Source of the DNA: Halobacillus amylolyticus
GTDB taxonomy: Bacteria; Bacillota; Bacilli; Bacillales; Halobacillaceae
NCBI RefSeq assembly: GCF_022921115.1
Contig: NZ_CP095075.1
Coordinates: 1,178,001-1,242,000 of the forward strand
Direction: 5' to 3'
Length of the DNA: 64,000 nucleotides
Each line of letters begins with the position of its first letter. The stretch's first letter is position 1. A model generated the notes under the pieces. That model saw only the letters and a program-made list of their open reading frames with translations. It was not told the origin of the DNA and did no database searches. This document shows, piece after piece, positions 1 through 10,821 of this stretch. Made by a program: the position numbers and the translations under genes.

Positions 1-67
1 TTATCCCTTTCTCCGTGACAACCCCATAATATTCTGAATGATTATAATTAAATCTTGCAAATTTCAT
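1..67 (-). CDS. Start of a fumarylacetoacetate hydrolase (FAH) family protein, cut by window edge
   Basis: Only the first 22 codons are visible, reading MKFARFNYNHSEYYGVVTEK and onward, with a GAGGAG ribosome site about 10 bases upstream. An opening MKFARF followed by a YGVV strand is typical of FAH-family hydrolases/isomerases of the 5-carboxymethyl-2-hydroxymuconate type, but 22 residues are too few to be certain. It follows glcD by 30 bases on the same strand, so it probably belongs to the glycolate operon. Confidence 0.5.
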   Translation of the reverse strand, partial: MKFARFNYNHSEYYGVVTEKGI

Positions 68-97
68 CCTTCCACTCCTCACATTTTATTCATTTGG

Positions 98-1561
98 CTA
101 ATGGGCCACCGTGTCTTTCACAATTTTTTTCACATCCATACAACGGCTTGGTGTAGGGAACAGCTTTCCTTGATTTAGTAGATTTTCCGGATTAAATACT
201 TCCCTAATTTGGGTTTGTGCATCTAATTCTTCATCGGAGAAAATAAATCGCATTTCTTCTTTCTTCTCGATGCCTACACCATGTTCTCCCGTAATAGAGC
301 CACCAACATCAGCACAGGCTTTCAAACAAGCAGTGCCGGCTTTCAAGGCTTTCTCAGTTTCACCTGGAACCCTTGCATCAAATAATATTAAAGGGTGAAG
401 ATTTCCATCCCCGGCATGAAAAATGTTAGCAATTCTTAACCCGTACTCTTGACTGATTTCCGAAATATTGCTTAACACTTTAGGTAATGTACTCCTAGGG
501 ATCACCCCATCCTGTACTAGGTAATCTGGTGATATGGCCCCCATCGCCCCAAAACCTGTTTTTCGATTAGCCCACCAGGCACCTCTTTCCTCCTCACTTT
601 GAGCTACCTTTACTTCTCTTACGTTCCTTTTGTGACAAACCTTCAATATTTCATCGATTTGCTCCTCTATACCAGCACTAATTCCATCAACCTCAATGAG
701 TAATAATGCTTCGATATCCTTGGGATGGCCTACCGGAAAGGAACCAGCTTCTACGCCTTCAATCGCGACTTTGTCCATCATCTCAAGTGCAGCGGGAACG
801 ATACCTGCTGAAACAATATCTGATACAGCGTGACTTCCGTCCTCAATATCGTCAAAATAGGCGAGTACGGTTTGCTTCCCCTGTGGGTTTTTTAAAATGC
901 GCACCGTGATCTTTGTAACAATTCCAAGTGTTCCTTCCGAGCCCGTTAGCAGCCCAAGTAAGTCATAACCCGGACTGTCAGGGACCCCATTTTCGCTAAT
1001 CTCAATGATTTCACCATTTGGAAGCACTACTTCAAGTCCTAATATGTGGTTGGTGGTTACACCATATTTCAAGCAATGAGCTCCTCCAGCATTTTCGGCA
1101 ACATTCCCACCGATTGTGCACACATATTGACTTGATGGATCCGGTGCATAATAGTAACCCTTGTCAGAAATTGAGTTTGTCAATTTTAAATTCACAAACC
1201 CTGGCTGAACAACCGCCTGCCTGTTCTCATAATCTACACTGATCAGTTTTTTCATCTTTACCAAACTGATAATCACTTCTTCATTCAGGGGTATGGCTCC
1301 TCCACTTAAACCAGTGCCGGCACCTCTTGCCAGGAACGGGAGCTGATTTGCGGAACAGTATTTAACTAAAGAGGCAACTTCTTCTGTATTTTTTGGAAAG
1401 ACAACTGCTTTTGGGAGAGCCTTTTCAATCACAAATCCATCACAGTCATAGGATAAAAGATCTTCTTTTTTATAGAGAATTTCGTTTGGCCCTACAATGT
1501 TTGCCAGCTGATCAATATGCTTATCACCACTGGTCTTCTTTTTTTTATTTAATAAGAACAA
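98..1561 (-). CDS. glcD: Glycolate oxidase FAD-linked subunit GlcD
   Basis: FAD-binding type-4 oxidase that oxidises glycolate (or a related 2-hydroxy acid) to glyoxylate together with GlcE and GlcF. The PCMH-type FAD domain carries the motif LARGAGTGLSGGA near residue 80 and SSQYVCTIGGNVAENAGG near residue 145; the C-terminal part carries HAGDGNLHP and GSITGEHGVG, which are diagnostic. Length (about 487 aa) is normal for the family. The start is uncertain: GTG at 1570 lies inside the ribosome site AGAGGGG, so TTG at 1561 is preferred. The gene overlaps or abuts the glcF stop, which implies translational coupling. Lactate or D-2-hydroxyglutarate dehydrogenase is the main alternative, made less likely by the adjacent malate synthase G. 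Confidence 0.9.
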   Translation of the reverse strand: MFLLNKKKKTSGDKHIDQLANIVGPNEILYKKEDLLSYDCDGFVIEKALPKAVVFPKNTEEVASLVKYCSANQLPFLARGAGTGLSGGAIPLNEEVIISLVKMKKLISVDYENRQAVVQPGFVNLKLTNSISDKGYYYAPDPSSQYVCTIGGNVAENAGGAHCLKYGVTTNHILGLEVVLPNGEIIEISENGVPDSPGYDLLGLLTGSEGTLGIVTKITVRILKNPQGKQTVLAYFDDIEDGSHAVSDIVSAGIVPAALEMMDKVAIEGVEAGSFPVGHPKDIEALLLIEVDGISAGIEEQIDEILKVCHKRNVREVKVAQSEEERGAWWANRKTGFGAMGAISPDYLVQDGVIPRSTLPKVLSNISEISQEYGLRIANIFHAGDGNLHPLILFDARVPGETEKALKAGTACLKACADVGGSITGEHGVGIEKKEEMRFIFSDEELDAQTQIREVFNPENLLNQGKLFPTPSRCMDVKKIVKDTVAH

Positions 1562-1566
1562 TAAGT

Positions 1567-2955
1567 TCACCCCTCTCTAGCAGATAAAATTTCATTCTCA
1601 TTTTTCGCATATCCATTCTCTTGATCTTTCTGGTAGGCCCAATCTAGCAATTGAACAGTATGAACAATCTCTGCTTTTCTACCATATTTTTGGACGCCTA
1701 AAGCCATTTGCAACATGCATCCCGGGTTACCCATCGAGATCATCTCAACATCCTCGGGGACATTTTCCATCTTTCTTTCTAACACAGCTCCCGCCATTCC
1801 AGGGTTGGTAATATTGTAAATTCCTGCACTGCCACAACATGTATCTGCATTTGGCTGTTCGATGTACTCTACTCCAGGTATATCATTAATAAGCTGACGA
1901 GGCTCATGACGCACCCCTTGGCCGTGAGCTAAATGACAAGCATCATGATAGGTGATTTTTTTGTTCAAAGCACTCCTTGGCTTTTCGTAACCGCTATCAT
2001 ATAGGTATTTAGAAATATCCTCTACCTTAGCCGAGAACGCCTCCGCTTTTTCTTTCCATTCAGGCTCATCCTTGAACAATTCAGGATACTCTTTTAAAGC
2101 ACAGCCGCATCCAGCCGCATTGACAACGACTTTGTCTGCATCTCCAAATGCTTCTATATTTTGCTTGGCTAGCTTTTTACCTGTGTCCCGGTCCCCTGCA
2201 TGAACGTGTAGAGCACCACAACAAGTCTGTTTTTTAGGCAAGGCTACTTCACTGCCATTATGAGTCAAAACGTTAATCGTTGCCTGGTTGATGTCGCTGA
2301 ACATAACATCCATAATACATCCCGTTAGCATGGCTACTCTTGATTTCGCCTCACCTTTTGCGGGGATTACTTCAACATCCTTGTATCTGTTTTGTACTGA
2401 TTTCTTTACCTTTGGCATGATCGATTCCATTTCAGCAAGGTGACTAGGCATAACTCGAATGGCCCCAGTTTTACGGACAGCTTTTTGAAGACCACTCGTT
2501 TGATAAAATTTCAAAAGTCCACTAATCGTATGGAGACGGTTTTTATGTGGAAATAAACCTTGCAAGAAAAATTTGCTAACGACACCTTTCACCCCTGTCA
2601 GAGGCATAGCTTGCCGAACTTGCCCTCTTGCTTCTTCAATAAGCCCTCCTACATCTACATCTGCTGGACAAGCTGTGGTACATGCACGACAATCAAGACA
2701 TTGGAAAACGGGATCCATGAATTGTTCATTCAATCCAATCTTTCCCTCTGCAACAGATTTAATTAAATGGACACGCCCTCTCGGAGAATGCTGTTCCTGT
2801 CCCGTTTCTAAATAAGTTGGACAAGACTCCAAGCACATCCCGCAGTGGACACAGTCTGCCCATTTATTCTCATCAGGGTGATCCTCTGGGAAATAGTTAC
2901 TTAAACTGATGGTCGAACAAGCCGGTTCATTATTTTTCACCTTTTCTACCAACAT
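1567..2955 (-). CDS. glcF: Glycolate oxidase iron-sulfur subunit GlcF
   Basis: Electron-transfer subunit of glycolate oxidase, 462 aa. Two ferredoxin-type 4Fe-4S motifs lie in the N-terminal 100 residues (CVHCGMCLESCP with cysteines at about 35, 38, 41 and 45, then CLDCRACTTACP). Two CCG (heterodisulfide-reductase-like) motifs follow: CCGALHVHAGD around 245 and CCGSAGIY around 373. A GGGGGAT ribosome site precedes the ATG. It sits between the two FAD subunits, one base after the glcE stop and overlapping the start of glcD, so the three are one translationally coupled unit. Confidence 0.93.
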   Translation of the reverse strand: MLVEKVKNNEPACSTISLSNYFPEDHPDENKWADCVHCGMCLESCPTYLETGQEQHSPRGRVHLIKSVAEGKIGLNEQFMDPVFQCLDCRACTTACPADVDVGGLIEEARGQVRQAMPLTGVKGVVSKFFLQGLFPHKNRLHTISGLLKFYQTSGLQKAVRKTGAIRVMPSHLAEMESIMPKVKKSVQNRYKDVEVIPAKGEAKSRVAMLTGCIMDVMFSDINQATINVLTHNGSEVALPKKQTCCGALHVHAGDRDTGKKLAKQNIEAFGDADKVVVNAAGCGCALKEYPELFKDEPEWKEKAEAFSAKVEDISKYLYDSGYEKPRSALNKKITYHDACHLAHGQGVRHEPRQLINDIPGVEYIEQPNADTCCGSAGIYNITNPGMAGAVLERKMENVPEDVEMISMGNPGCMLQMALGVQKYGRKAEIVHTVQLLDWAYQKDQENGYAKNENEILSAREG

Positions 2956-2956
2956 C

Positions 2957-4249
2957 TTATATCCCCCCTATGAATCGCTTATAGTTCAACGTATTATTGG
3001 GATCTACTTTAGCCTTAATGCCTTGGAGCAGGAAGTAATAAGAAGGAGTTTCTCCCCACACGTTTAATTCAGACCGGAGTTTAAGTGGAAGATGTTTGAT
3101 GGTAGCATAACCACTTTTCAGTTTTGTAAAGTCTTGCATATGAGAGATCGCCGATGTAACACTAGATTGTGACCCCTTCAGAATAAGGTGACTTATTCCA
3201 TGCCCCACACCCCCGTGAGCCTCTATTTCTACATGATATTTCCCCTGAATTCTTTGCGTTTCTTCAATAATATCGAGCACATGTAAGTTTTTACTCGCTA
3301 TCTTAAGAACTGCCTCGAGATATTCCTCAACATCCTGGTCTTGCAGGCCATTCGGAGCGAGCGAAGAGAACTCTTTCCAAAACTCTCTCGCATCATCCCC
3401 TGTTAAAAGGTCGGTCTTAGCTCCATTAGGCTTGTGACCCTCCACCCAGTCTTCCTGAAAATGGACAGAATTCTCAACATCTTCAAACGAGATTAATAGA
3501 TTATAACCACTTCTGTTAAGCAGCTTGTTCGACAGGGCGGGATTTAGCAACTCTAGTGAGGCCGGTTCTATCATGGAATCCTGAATCTCTACAGCAAATG
3601 ATCGTAATTCTTCAAGCTTATCCTCTTGCATAGAGAGGACCACTAGGCTTTCGTACTTCGGTGTCGGACGTAACTTCAGTGTGATTTCAGAAATGACTCC
3701 TAACGTCCCCATTGAACCAATAAAAAGCTTATTCATATCATACCCGGCAACATTTTTCACGACTTTACCGCCAGTACGAATGATACTTCCATCCGGATAG
3801 ACAACACGTAGCCCAATAACCAAATCCCGTGCAGAACCGTACTTTAACCTTTTGGGTCCACTTTCATTTGCTGCGATTACTCCTCCGATTGTAGAATCAT
3901 TAGGCCAGTTTGGATCTATAGAAACCATTTGATTGTGCTCTTTAAGATAACTTTGTAGTTCCCTAATGGTCGTGCCAGGCTTTACAGTGACTGTCATATC
4001 ACCAACAGTGTGTTCAACAATCCCTTTATAGTTTGCTAAAGAAAGTAAATAATCGTATTCCTCAATTAACCCTCCATAGCCTCGCTTAGTCCCTCCACTA
4101 ATAATGGAAGCTTTTTTGCCTTCTTCATGAGCAAGCTTAAGTATTTCTGCAATCTCTTTTTCACTTCTTGGTGTCACAGCAGATAAACCATTATTGCCGA
4201 ATGTCTTATTCGGGATGACCGTTTCATCCAATAACTCTTTTAACTCCAT
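2957..4249 (-). CDS. glcE: Glycolate oxidase FAD-binding subunit GlcE
   Basis: Second, shorter FAD-binding type-4 subunit of glycolate oxidase, about 430 aa. Visible are the FAD-domain motifs ISGGTKRGYGG near residue 55 and DSTIGGVIAANESG near 125, and MGTLGVISE near 185. The C-terminal domain is shorter than that of GlcD, as expected for GlcE. ATG at 4249 is preferred over ATG at 4255 because the AGGGGG ribosome site is only 2 bases from the latter. It is the first of the three coupled glc oxidase genes and follows malate synthase G after 175 bases. Confidence 0.85.
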   Translation of the reverse strand: MELKELLDETVIPNKTFGNNGLSAVTPRSEKEIAEILKLAHEEGKKASIISGGTKRGYGGLIEEYDYLLSLANYKGIVEHTVGDMTVTVKPGTTIRELQSYLKEHNQMVSIDPNWPNDSTIGGVIAANESGPKRLKYGSARDLVIGLRVVYPDGSIIRTGGKVVKNVAGYDMNKLFIGSMGTLGVISEITLKLRPTPKYESLVVLSMQEDKLEELRSFAVEIQDSMIEPASLELLNPALSNKLLNRSGYNLLISFEDVENSVHFQEDWVEGHKPNGAKTDLLTGDDAREFWKEFSSLAPNGLQDQDVEEYLEAVLKIASKNLHVLDIIEETQRIQGKYHVEIEAHGGVGHGISHLILKGSQSSVTSAISHMQDFTKLKSGYATIKHLPLKLRSELNVWGETPSYYFLLQGIKAKVDPNNTLNYKRFIGGI

Positions 4250-4381
4250 TATCATAGCCCCCTATAAAAGCCTTTATGAGGATGTACATGAGCAGCATTT
4301 CCAAAACGACAATTTGTTACAATATTCGAAAAATTACACCTAAAAAAATAGATATGTACGGCTTCCGATTAGTTAGGTTAA

Positions 4382-4417
4382 GAGGACCACTAACTCTATT
4401 CGAGTTCAATGGTCCTC
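4382..4417 (-). terminator. Stem-loop between glcB and glcE
   Basis: Inverted repeat GAGGACCA / TGGTCCTC with an inner TAACTC/GAGTT pairing. There is no good T tract after it on the minus strand, so it may be an attenuating or mRNA-processing hairpin that sets glcB apart from glcEFD rather than a full terminator. Confidence 0.45.
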
Positions 4418-4424
4418 CCTATCA

Positions 4425-6604
4425 TTATTTAGCGTGAACACGACTTTTAGCTTCAATACGTCGACGGTGCAGAATTGGCTCCGTGTATCCGCTTGGCTGC
4501 TCTAATCCTTTAAACACTAAATCACAAGCAGCTTGAAATGCTACAGAGTTATCATAATCTGGAGACATGTTTCTATAATCAGGGTCAGAAGCATTTTGTT
4601 CATCTACTACCTTAGCCATACGCTTTAATGTTTCTACTACCTGATCATTCGTACAAACTCCATGGTGAAGCCAATTAGCAATATGTTGACTAGAGATCCT
4701 TAGTGTTGCACGGTCTTCCATTAGTCCGATGTTATTAATATCCGGTACTGTAGAGCAACCCACACCTTGCTCTACCCAGCGTACAACATATCCCAAAATC
4801 CCCTGTGCATTGTTATCCAATTCTTCTTGAATTTCTTCAGAACTCCATTGTGGGTTAGTTGCTAATGGAATTTCTAAAATATCATCCTGCTGGTCACTTA
4901 AGGATTGCGACAAGTTATTTTGAGCCTCTCTTACGTCAACCTGATGGTAGTGCAAAGCGTGCAAGGTAGCTGCAGTAGGTGATGGTACCCAGGCTGTATT
5001 GGCCCCAGCTTCAAGGTGACCGCCTTTCTGTTTCATCATGGCATCCATCATATTAGGCATCGCCCACATCCCTTTACCAATTTGAGCCCTGCCCTGTAAG
5101 CCGCTTTCCAGTCCCACTTTTACATTCGACTTTTCGTAGCCTTGAAGCCACTTGGATGATTTCATGTCATTTTTACGTATCATAGGTCCATCCGCTTCCA
5201 TGGAGGTGTGAATTTCATCTCCAGTTCGATCTAAGAAACCTGTATTAATAAAAACGATTCGTTCTTTCACTTCATTAATCGCAGCCTTTAAGTTTAAAGT
5301 GGTTCGGCGCTCTTCATCCATAACCCCAATTTTCAGGGTATTACGCTTGAGTCCTAGCAGGTCTTCTGCACGGTTAAACAGCTCATTTGCAAACGCGACT
5401 TCCTCTGAACCATGCATTTTTGGTTTAACGATATACACTGAACCTTGGGTGGAATTTTGATATTGACCATTCTCTAAAACATCGTGCTTGCCGACCAGTC
5501 CTGTTATGACTGTGTCTAATATCCCTTCAGGAACCTCTTGACCGTCCTGATCAAGCACTGCTTCGGTTGTCATTAAATGACCGACATTGCGAACAAACAT
5601 AAGTGAGCGTCCAGATAACGTATATTCCTTACCATCAGGGGAGGAATACGTGCGATCCGGGTTCAATGTCCTAGTAAAAGTCCTGTCACCTTTTGTAATC
5701 GTTGCAGATAAATCCCCTTTAAATAGGCCAAGCAAGTTTCTATACACGAGCACCTTATCTTCAGCATCAACCGCGGCTACGGAATCCTCACAGTCCATAA
5801 TTGTTGTCAATGCAGATTCTACAAGAATGTCTTTTACGCCAGCCTTATCTGTTTTTCCAATCGGATCTTGCGGATCAATTTGAATTTCAAAATGTATTCC
5901 GTTATTTTTAAACAATAGAGTATCAGGGCTTTCCGGCTGACTGGTATAACCGGCTAACTGAGAATGATCACTTAGTCCAACGGATGCTCCGCTTTCTAAA
6001 GCCGCGGACAATCTGCCACTTATAACTGAATAGGCCTCTACATCTTTATGAGACCCTTGTTCTAAAGGGACAGATTGATCGAGAAACTCTTTAGCATAAG
6101 TAATGACTCTTGCTCCTCGAATGGCGTTATAAGATCCGCCAATTTCTGCCCCATCTTCTTCACTGATCACATCTGTTCCGTAAAGAGCATCATACAGACT
6201 CCCCAGCGAGCGTTTGCTGCGTTGATCGCATAACGAGCATTGTTCACTGGTACGACTAGTTGAGGGCCTGCCTGATGTGCAATTTCTTCATCTACATTTT
6301 CAGTAGTGATCTGTACATCTTTTGCAGGAGGCTCTAAATAGTTAATTTGCTGCAAAAACGACTTATAAGTTTTGTGATTAAAGTTTTGCTTATGTTCTTT
6401 ATGCCATTCATTTATTTTGTTCTGTAAGTCATCACGTTTGGCTAACAACTGCTTGTTTTTAGGTGCAAGATCTTGTATGATAGCTCCTAACTCATGCCAA
6501 AACTGCTCACCCGTCAGCCCGCTTCCTGGTATGGCCTCTGAATTAATAAATTCATATAATACGGGGGACACTTGAAGATTACCAACCTGTACGTATTCTT
6601 TCAT
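4425..6604 (-). pseudogene. glcB: Malate synthase G, one-base frameshift near the N-terminal third
   Basis: Malate synthase G condenses glyoxylate with acetyl-CoA to malate and removes the product of glycolate oxidase. The two reading frames join to about 726 aa, the normal family size. The first frame (start ATG 6604, ribosome site TAAGGAGG) runs to NAANARWG and then leaves the family pattern; the second resumes with [17 protein letters not shown]. The break is a run of four Gs at 6201-6204 where five would keep frame. Family motifs after the break include [14 protein letters not shown] and [18 protein letters not shown]. Everything else looks intact, so a sequencing indel is likely; otherwise the enzyme is lost. 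Confidence 0.9.
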
Positions 6605-6807
6605 AAGTAAATTCCTCCTTAAAATGAACATTTTTAATGATAGAATTTAATTCTGGAGAAGTTTCTGCAGGTGGTGAACTTACCGAAATTCCTGCTGTTC
6701 ACCTGTAAATGAAACCCCTTTCAAGTTCTCTTGCAATTCCTAACTACATCTATCCGTTCTTCATCTCTTATACTATAATAAAAACCTAGATATAAGAAAT
6801 ACATATT

Positions 6808-6826
6808 TAGAATGTCACTTATTCTA
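6808..6826. promoter_or_regulatory. Candidate LysR-type operator between glcB and the LysR gene
   Basis: Inverted repeat TAGAAT-N7-ATTCTA centred about 58 bases upstream of the divergent LysR gene. LysR regulators commonly bind imperfect dyads in divergent promoters. The assignment is from position and symmetry only. Confidence 0.4.
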
Positions 6827-6874
6827 TTTAGTTATAATTAACTTTTCAGATAACAACATCACAGGAGGGGTACT

Positions 6875-7759
6875 ATGGATATTCGTCATTTAGAATATTT
6901 TTCTGAAGTTGCTAGACATTTAAGCTTCACTAAGGCTGCTTCTACATTACACGTTTCCCAACCTTCCATTAGCAAAGTAATCAAGAATTTAGAAGAAGAA
7001 TTAGGTGTGCCGCTGTTTTATCGATCCAAGCACTTAGAATTAACGGATGCTGGAAGAGCGGTCTTAGCTAATGCGAAGGATGTCCTTGAGGCCTTCTCTA
7101 ACCTGACATCAGAACTAACAGATATCATGGATTTAAAAAAGGGTGAAATTAAAATAGGAATCCCCCCCATTATTGGGGCCGCTTTTTTCTCCAATCTTAT
7201 CAGCCACTATAAAGAAGCATACCCCTTGGTTGAGATCAACTTGACAGAGGTTGGTTCAAAAGAGATTAAACGCGGAGTAGAAGATGGGTCATTGGATATT
7301 GGTTTGATTTGCAATATCCCTATTAAAAAAGAAAATTTTGAATTAATCAGGGTTATAAAAGACCCTTTAATGCTCATTGTCCACAAAGAAAACCCCTTAG
7401 CGGAACAAAACTCAATTGATCTATCAAAATTAGAAAAAGAGCCGTTTATTTTATATCGAGAGGACTTCACCCTTTATGACCGGATTATGGAAGAGTGTTC
7501 CATGAAGGGATTCGCACCCAAAGTCGTCTGCCACAGCTCTCAAAAAGATTTCATGATCGAAATGGTAGAGGCAAAGTTAGGGATTGCATTATTACCAAGT
7601 AAGATTTGTCATAAGATTAATAATCCAGAAATTAAAGCGATTCCTTTAACTAATTCTAATATAAATTTGGAATTAGCGATGGTATGGAAAAAGAACAAGT
7701 ACTTGCCTTTCAGTGTCCGTGAATTTATATCAATGGCAGAGGAATTTATTATAAAGTAA
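6875..7759 (+). CDS. LysR-type transcriptional regulator, CidR/YwbI-like
   Basis: 294 aa. An N-terminal winged helix-turn-helix (residues 1-60, with SFTKAASTLHVSQPSISKVI) is followed by a LysR substrate-binding domain from about residue 90. The sequence recalls B. subtilis YwbI (CidR), for example FFREDF-like ILYREDFTLYDRIMEE. A strong AGGAGGGG ribosome site precedes the ATG. It is transcribed divergently from malate synthase G across 270 bases, the usual LysR arrangement, so it probably activates the glc genes in response to an organic acid; the effector is unknown. Its run of seven Cs (7171-7178 region) is in frame, unlike the broken G/C runs elsewhere. Confidence 0.9.
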   Translation: MDIRHLEYFSEVARHLSFTKAASTLHVSQPSISKVIKNLEEELGVPLFYRSKHLELTDAGRAVLANAKDVLEAFSNLTSELTDIMDLKKGEIKIGIPPIIGAAFFSNLISHYKEAYPLVEINLTEVGSKEIKRGVEDGSLDIGLICNIPIKKENFELIRVIKDPLMLIVHKENPLAEQNSIDLSKLEKEPFILYREDFTLYDRIMEECSMKGFAPKVVCHSSQKDFMIEMVEAKLGIALLPSKICHKINNPEIKAIPLTNSNINLELAMVWKKNKYLPFSVREFISMAEEFIIK

Positions 7760-7822
7760 TGATCTAACGCTTTAAGCTATAACAAAAGCTCTGAAAACAA
7801 AATGGCCTTTTCCCATAAAAAT

Positions 7823-7869
7823 AGAAGGCAAATCCCTGCGTTAGAAAGGTTTTGCCTTCTTTCTTTATT
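7823..7869 (+). terminator. Intrinsic terminator after the LysR gene
   Basis: Stem AGAAGGCAAA / TTTTGCCTTCT followed by a T-rich tail, between the convergent LysR and lutC genes. Confidence 0.8.
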
Positions 7870-7896
7870 GTAAGACGTAACAGTCCTTTAAGATAA

Positions 7897-8619
7897 TCAC
7901 CGATCCTTTACCACGATGTATGTTGCTTTTATCGGTCCATGCACCCCATAGACATTGTTCATCTCGATATCAGCACTGTTACTAGGTCCGGTAATGAAAT
8001 TGACACAGGAGGCTACCTGCTCCCCACCTTCAATTCGTTGATGAATCTCCCTTGTAACCTGCGACATTCTAGGAACGATGGTACTTTTCGGGATAATAGC
8101 TACATACGTAGAAGGAAGCAAACTAACCGAACGCCCTTTGCCATTGTCACTGAATAATACCACGGTGCCTGACTCTGCCAGCGTAGCATCACTAAACGTA
8201 ATCCCAACGTCGGCCTGCTCCGCTCTTCTTATACTTTCTTCCCCGTTTAGGGCATCCCATGTAAAAACGTCGATGCCCCGTTTAGTTTGAAGCTCCTCCA
8301 GGTTATTTCGCAATGCAAATGTGTCAAAACGCGGATCATCCCAGGTCACCGCCGAACGAGCATGATATTTTTCTATCACCCTCGTGATCTCTTCCTCTAG
8401 TCCGTTCATATCTGTGCGCACAAAGTCTGTATGAATGTTACTGCACTGCCTTTCAAGAACATCAACAAGCTCATCTTCAGTGCTGTCCTGAAGTACGCTC
8501 CATTGGGGTTGATGTTCCCACACAGGTCTGACTACATCTGCCTTTTTCCGATCACGGCCAAGGCTGCTTGCAATATTGTTTAAAAACATTTCTTTATTTT
8601 GAATCGTACCTTTTGTCAT
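7897..8619 (-). CDS. lutC: Lactate utilisation protein C
   Basis: 240 aa, LUD-domain protein of the LutABC L-lactate oxidation complex. Characteristic segments are [16 protein letters not shown] and [20 protein letters not shown] in the LUD fold. It starts inside the end of lutB with a 4-base ATGA overlap, so translation is coupled. In B. subtilis all three Lut proteins are needed for growth on L-lactate and for biofilm formation. Confidence 0.95.
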   Translation of the reverse strand: MTKGTIQNKEMFLNNIASSLGRDRKKADVVRPVWEHQPQWSVLQDSTEDELVDVLERQCSNIHTDFVRTDMNGLEEEITRVIEKYHARSAVTWDDPRFDTFALRNNLEELQTKRGIDVFTWDALNGEESIRRAEQADVGITFSDATLAESGTVVLFSDNGKGRSVSLLPSTYVAIIPKSTIVPRMSQVTREIHQRIEGGEQVASCVNFITGPSNSADIEMNNVYGVHGPIKATYIVVKDR

Positions 8620-10046
8620 TTGTTTCCTCCTCCTTTCTCCCGATTTTTATACCAATCTCTGAATCTTTCTTTTCGTGGTACAGGAAATTCACGAACATCT
8701 GTCCAAGCTTTAAGCGGACCAGGTCCTTTAGAAATTTTCCCTTCTTTTACAAAAGGAGTAACGAGCAGAGGGGCCAATTTCGTGCCTAAACGGTATAAGG
8801 AAGAAGAACCCGTTCCCATGCTGAATCCCTTCATCACCCACTTTTCTCCAAGGTCCGACTTCTTCTCCTCTTCCACGATATTTTTCCGGTGCATAATCAG
8901 TTGTTCATGAAGAGGGATCTTGACAGGACAAACGTCTGTGCAGGCACCGCATAATGATGAAGCATAAGGTAATTCTTTATAGTCTTCGTAGCCGCCGAGC
9001 AGTGGGGTGAGCACGGCCCCTATGGGTCCCGGATAAATCGAGCCATAAGCATGGCCTCCTACGTGACGATAAACGGGGCAGACATTAACACATGCAGCAC
9101 AACGAATACAGTGTAAAGATTCCTGGAATTCCGTTCCTAAAATTTTAGAACGGCCGTTATCCACGATGATTAGATGAAATTCTTCTGGACCATCTACATC
9201 ACCTTCCTCTTTCGGACCTGTTAACGCTGTAACATAACTTGTTAGTTTTTGACCTACAGCCGCTCTCGTTAATAGGCTTACCATCACATCAAGTTCTTCC
9301 CAGGTTGGGACAATACGTTCCATCCCCATGACCGTAATTTGGGTGTCAGGCAGGGTAGATACCATCCGAGCGTTTCCCTCATTCGTGACGAGAGCAAATG
9401 ATCCGGACTCAGCAACAGCAAAGTTACAGCCTGTTATTCCGATATCCGCCGATAAAAATTCCTTTCTCAACTGCTCTCTTGCGAATAAGGTAAGCTCTTC
9501 TGGATTTTCCGTTTTATCATATCCCCTTCGATCTCTAAAAACATCACGGATTTGCTCCTTATTTTTATGCAGAGCCGGCGCGACAATATGTGATGGTGGG
9601 TCATTTTCGTCAAGCTGTAAGATATATTCTCCCAGGTCTGTTTCGACGACCTCGCACCCTTCTGCTTCCAGTGCTTCATTCAACGAGATTTCTTCGGTTA
9701 CCATCGATTTAGACTTGACGATTTTTTTCGCTTCTTTTTTGTTGACTACCTCTTGTACATAGTTGTTTGCATCTTCTGCCGTTTCGGCAAAATAAACATG
9801 CCCGCCAAGCTCAGCTATCTTTTCACTTAACTGCTGCAAATAGTAATCCAAATTTTCCATCGTATGCTGGCGAATTTCCTGTCCGTGACTACGCCATTCT
9901 TCCCAATCACCTAGCTCCTCAGCCGCGTTTGTCTGTTTGGACTGCAATCTCCCCTGAGCCGAACGAACAGCTCCACGCATGAAATTGTTACCCAGACCCT
10001 TTTCTACTCGACTTGAAAAATTCTTATCACCTACGTGCATTGGCAT
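8616..10046 (-). CDS. lutB: Lactate utilisation protein B, iron-sulfur
   Basis: 476 aa. An N-terminal LUD domain ([22 protein letters not shown] near 205) is followed by a ferredoxin-like region with two 4Fe-4S motifs, [16 protein letters not shown] near 310 and [13 protein letters not shown] near 360. It is very close to B. subtilis LutB along its length. It starts in a TAATG overlap with lutA and overlaps lutC by 4 bases. Confidence 0.95.
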   Translation of the reverse strand: MPMHVGDKNFSSRVEKGLGNNFMRGAVRSAQGRLQSKQTNAAEELGDWEEWRSHGQEIRQHTMENLDYYLQQLSEKIAELGGHVYFAETAEDANNYVQEVVNKKEAKKIVKSKSMVTEEISLNEALEAEGCEVVETDLGEYILQLDENDPPSHIVAPALHKNKEQIRDVFRDRRGYDKTENPEELTLFAREQLRKEFLSADIGITGCNFAVAESGSFALVTNEGNARMVSTLPDTQITVMGMERIVPTWEELDVMVSLLTRAAVGQKLTSYVTALTGPKEEGDVDGPEEFHLIIVDNGRSKILGTEFQESLHCIRCAACVNVCPVYRHVGGHAYGSIYPGPIGAVLTPLLGGYEDYKELPYASSLCGACTDVCPVKIPLHEQLIMHRKNIVEEEKKSDLGEKWVMKGFSMGTGSSSLYRLGTKLAPLLVTPFVKEGKISKGPGPLKAWTDVREFPVPRKERFRDWYKNREKGGGNK

Positions 10047-10771
10047 TATCCTTCACCTCGACTGTTTAAGATTTCAGCTATGTGCATGACTTTTACCGGC
10101 TTGTTCTTCCGATCAAGACGACCACCGATTTGCATTAAGCAGCCGCCATCCGCTCCAATTAATAGATCAACATCGGTTTCTTCAATGTGTTCAATCTTCT
10201 CATCAACCATCTGCTCTGAAATGGCTGCCATCTTTACAGAAAATGTTCCCCCAAACCCACAGCAATCCTGGCGGTTCGGCAGCTCCTCAAGCTCCAATCC
10301 TTTCACATGGCTCAACAGCTTAAATGGTGCTTCTTTTACTCCAAGAAGGCGTGTCATATGACACGATGTGTGATAGGTGGCCTTGCGATTAAATTCAGCG
10401 CCGACATCAGTCACTTGTAAAATCTCTGTCAAAAATTGTGTGAGCTCAAATGTTTTCTTTTTTAATGATTTTGCCTTTTCCCGCCACTCTGGCTCGCCTT
10501 CAAATAATTTATCGTACTCATGAAACATATAGGCACAAGATCCTGAAGGACTGACGACATATTCTGAATGTGCAAATGTTTTAATCATATTTTTAGCTGC
10601 TGCTTTTGTGTTCTCATGATAGCCGCTATTGTAGGCTGGCTGTCCACAACACGTTTGTGTCTCAGGAAAATCCACCTCACAACCGAGCCTTTCTAAGAGC
10701 TCTACGCTGGCTTTCCCTGCATTGACATAAAATAAATCACCGAGACAGGTAATAAATAATGAAACTTTCAT
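10046..10771 (-). CDS. lutA: Lactate utilisation protein A
   Basis: 241 aa, with two CCG domains ([14 protein letters not shown] near 40 and [15 protein letters not shown] near 165), the cysteine-rich heterodisulfide-reductase-type fold that binds Fe-S or takes part in electron transfer. With LutB and LutC it oxidises L-lactate to pyruvate. It follows the permease gene after 50 bases and overlaps lutB. Confidence 0.95.
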   Translation of the reverse strand: MKVSLFITCLGDLFYVNAGKASVELLERLGCEVDFPETQTCCGQPAYNSGYHENTKAAAKNMIKTFAHSEYVVSPSGSCAYMFHEYDKLFEGEPEWREKAKSLKKKTFELTQFLTEILQVTDVGAEFNRKATYHTSCHMTRLLGVKEAPFKLLSHVKGLELEELPNRQDCCGFGGTFSVKMAAISEQMVDEKIEHIEETDVDLLIGADGGCLMQIGGRLDRKNKPVKVMHIAEILNSRGEG

Positions 10772-10821
10772 GCTACATCCCCTCCTCCTTTAGCTCAGAC
10801 CAACGTTTACATTTCAAGTAA

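Noticed and set aside
7171..7178. C7 run in the LysR gene as a further frameshift
   Set aside because: The frame continues correctly through IGIPPIIGAAFF, so the run is intact.
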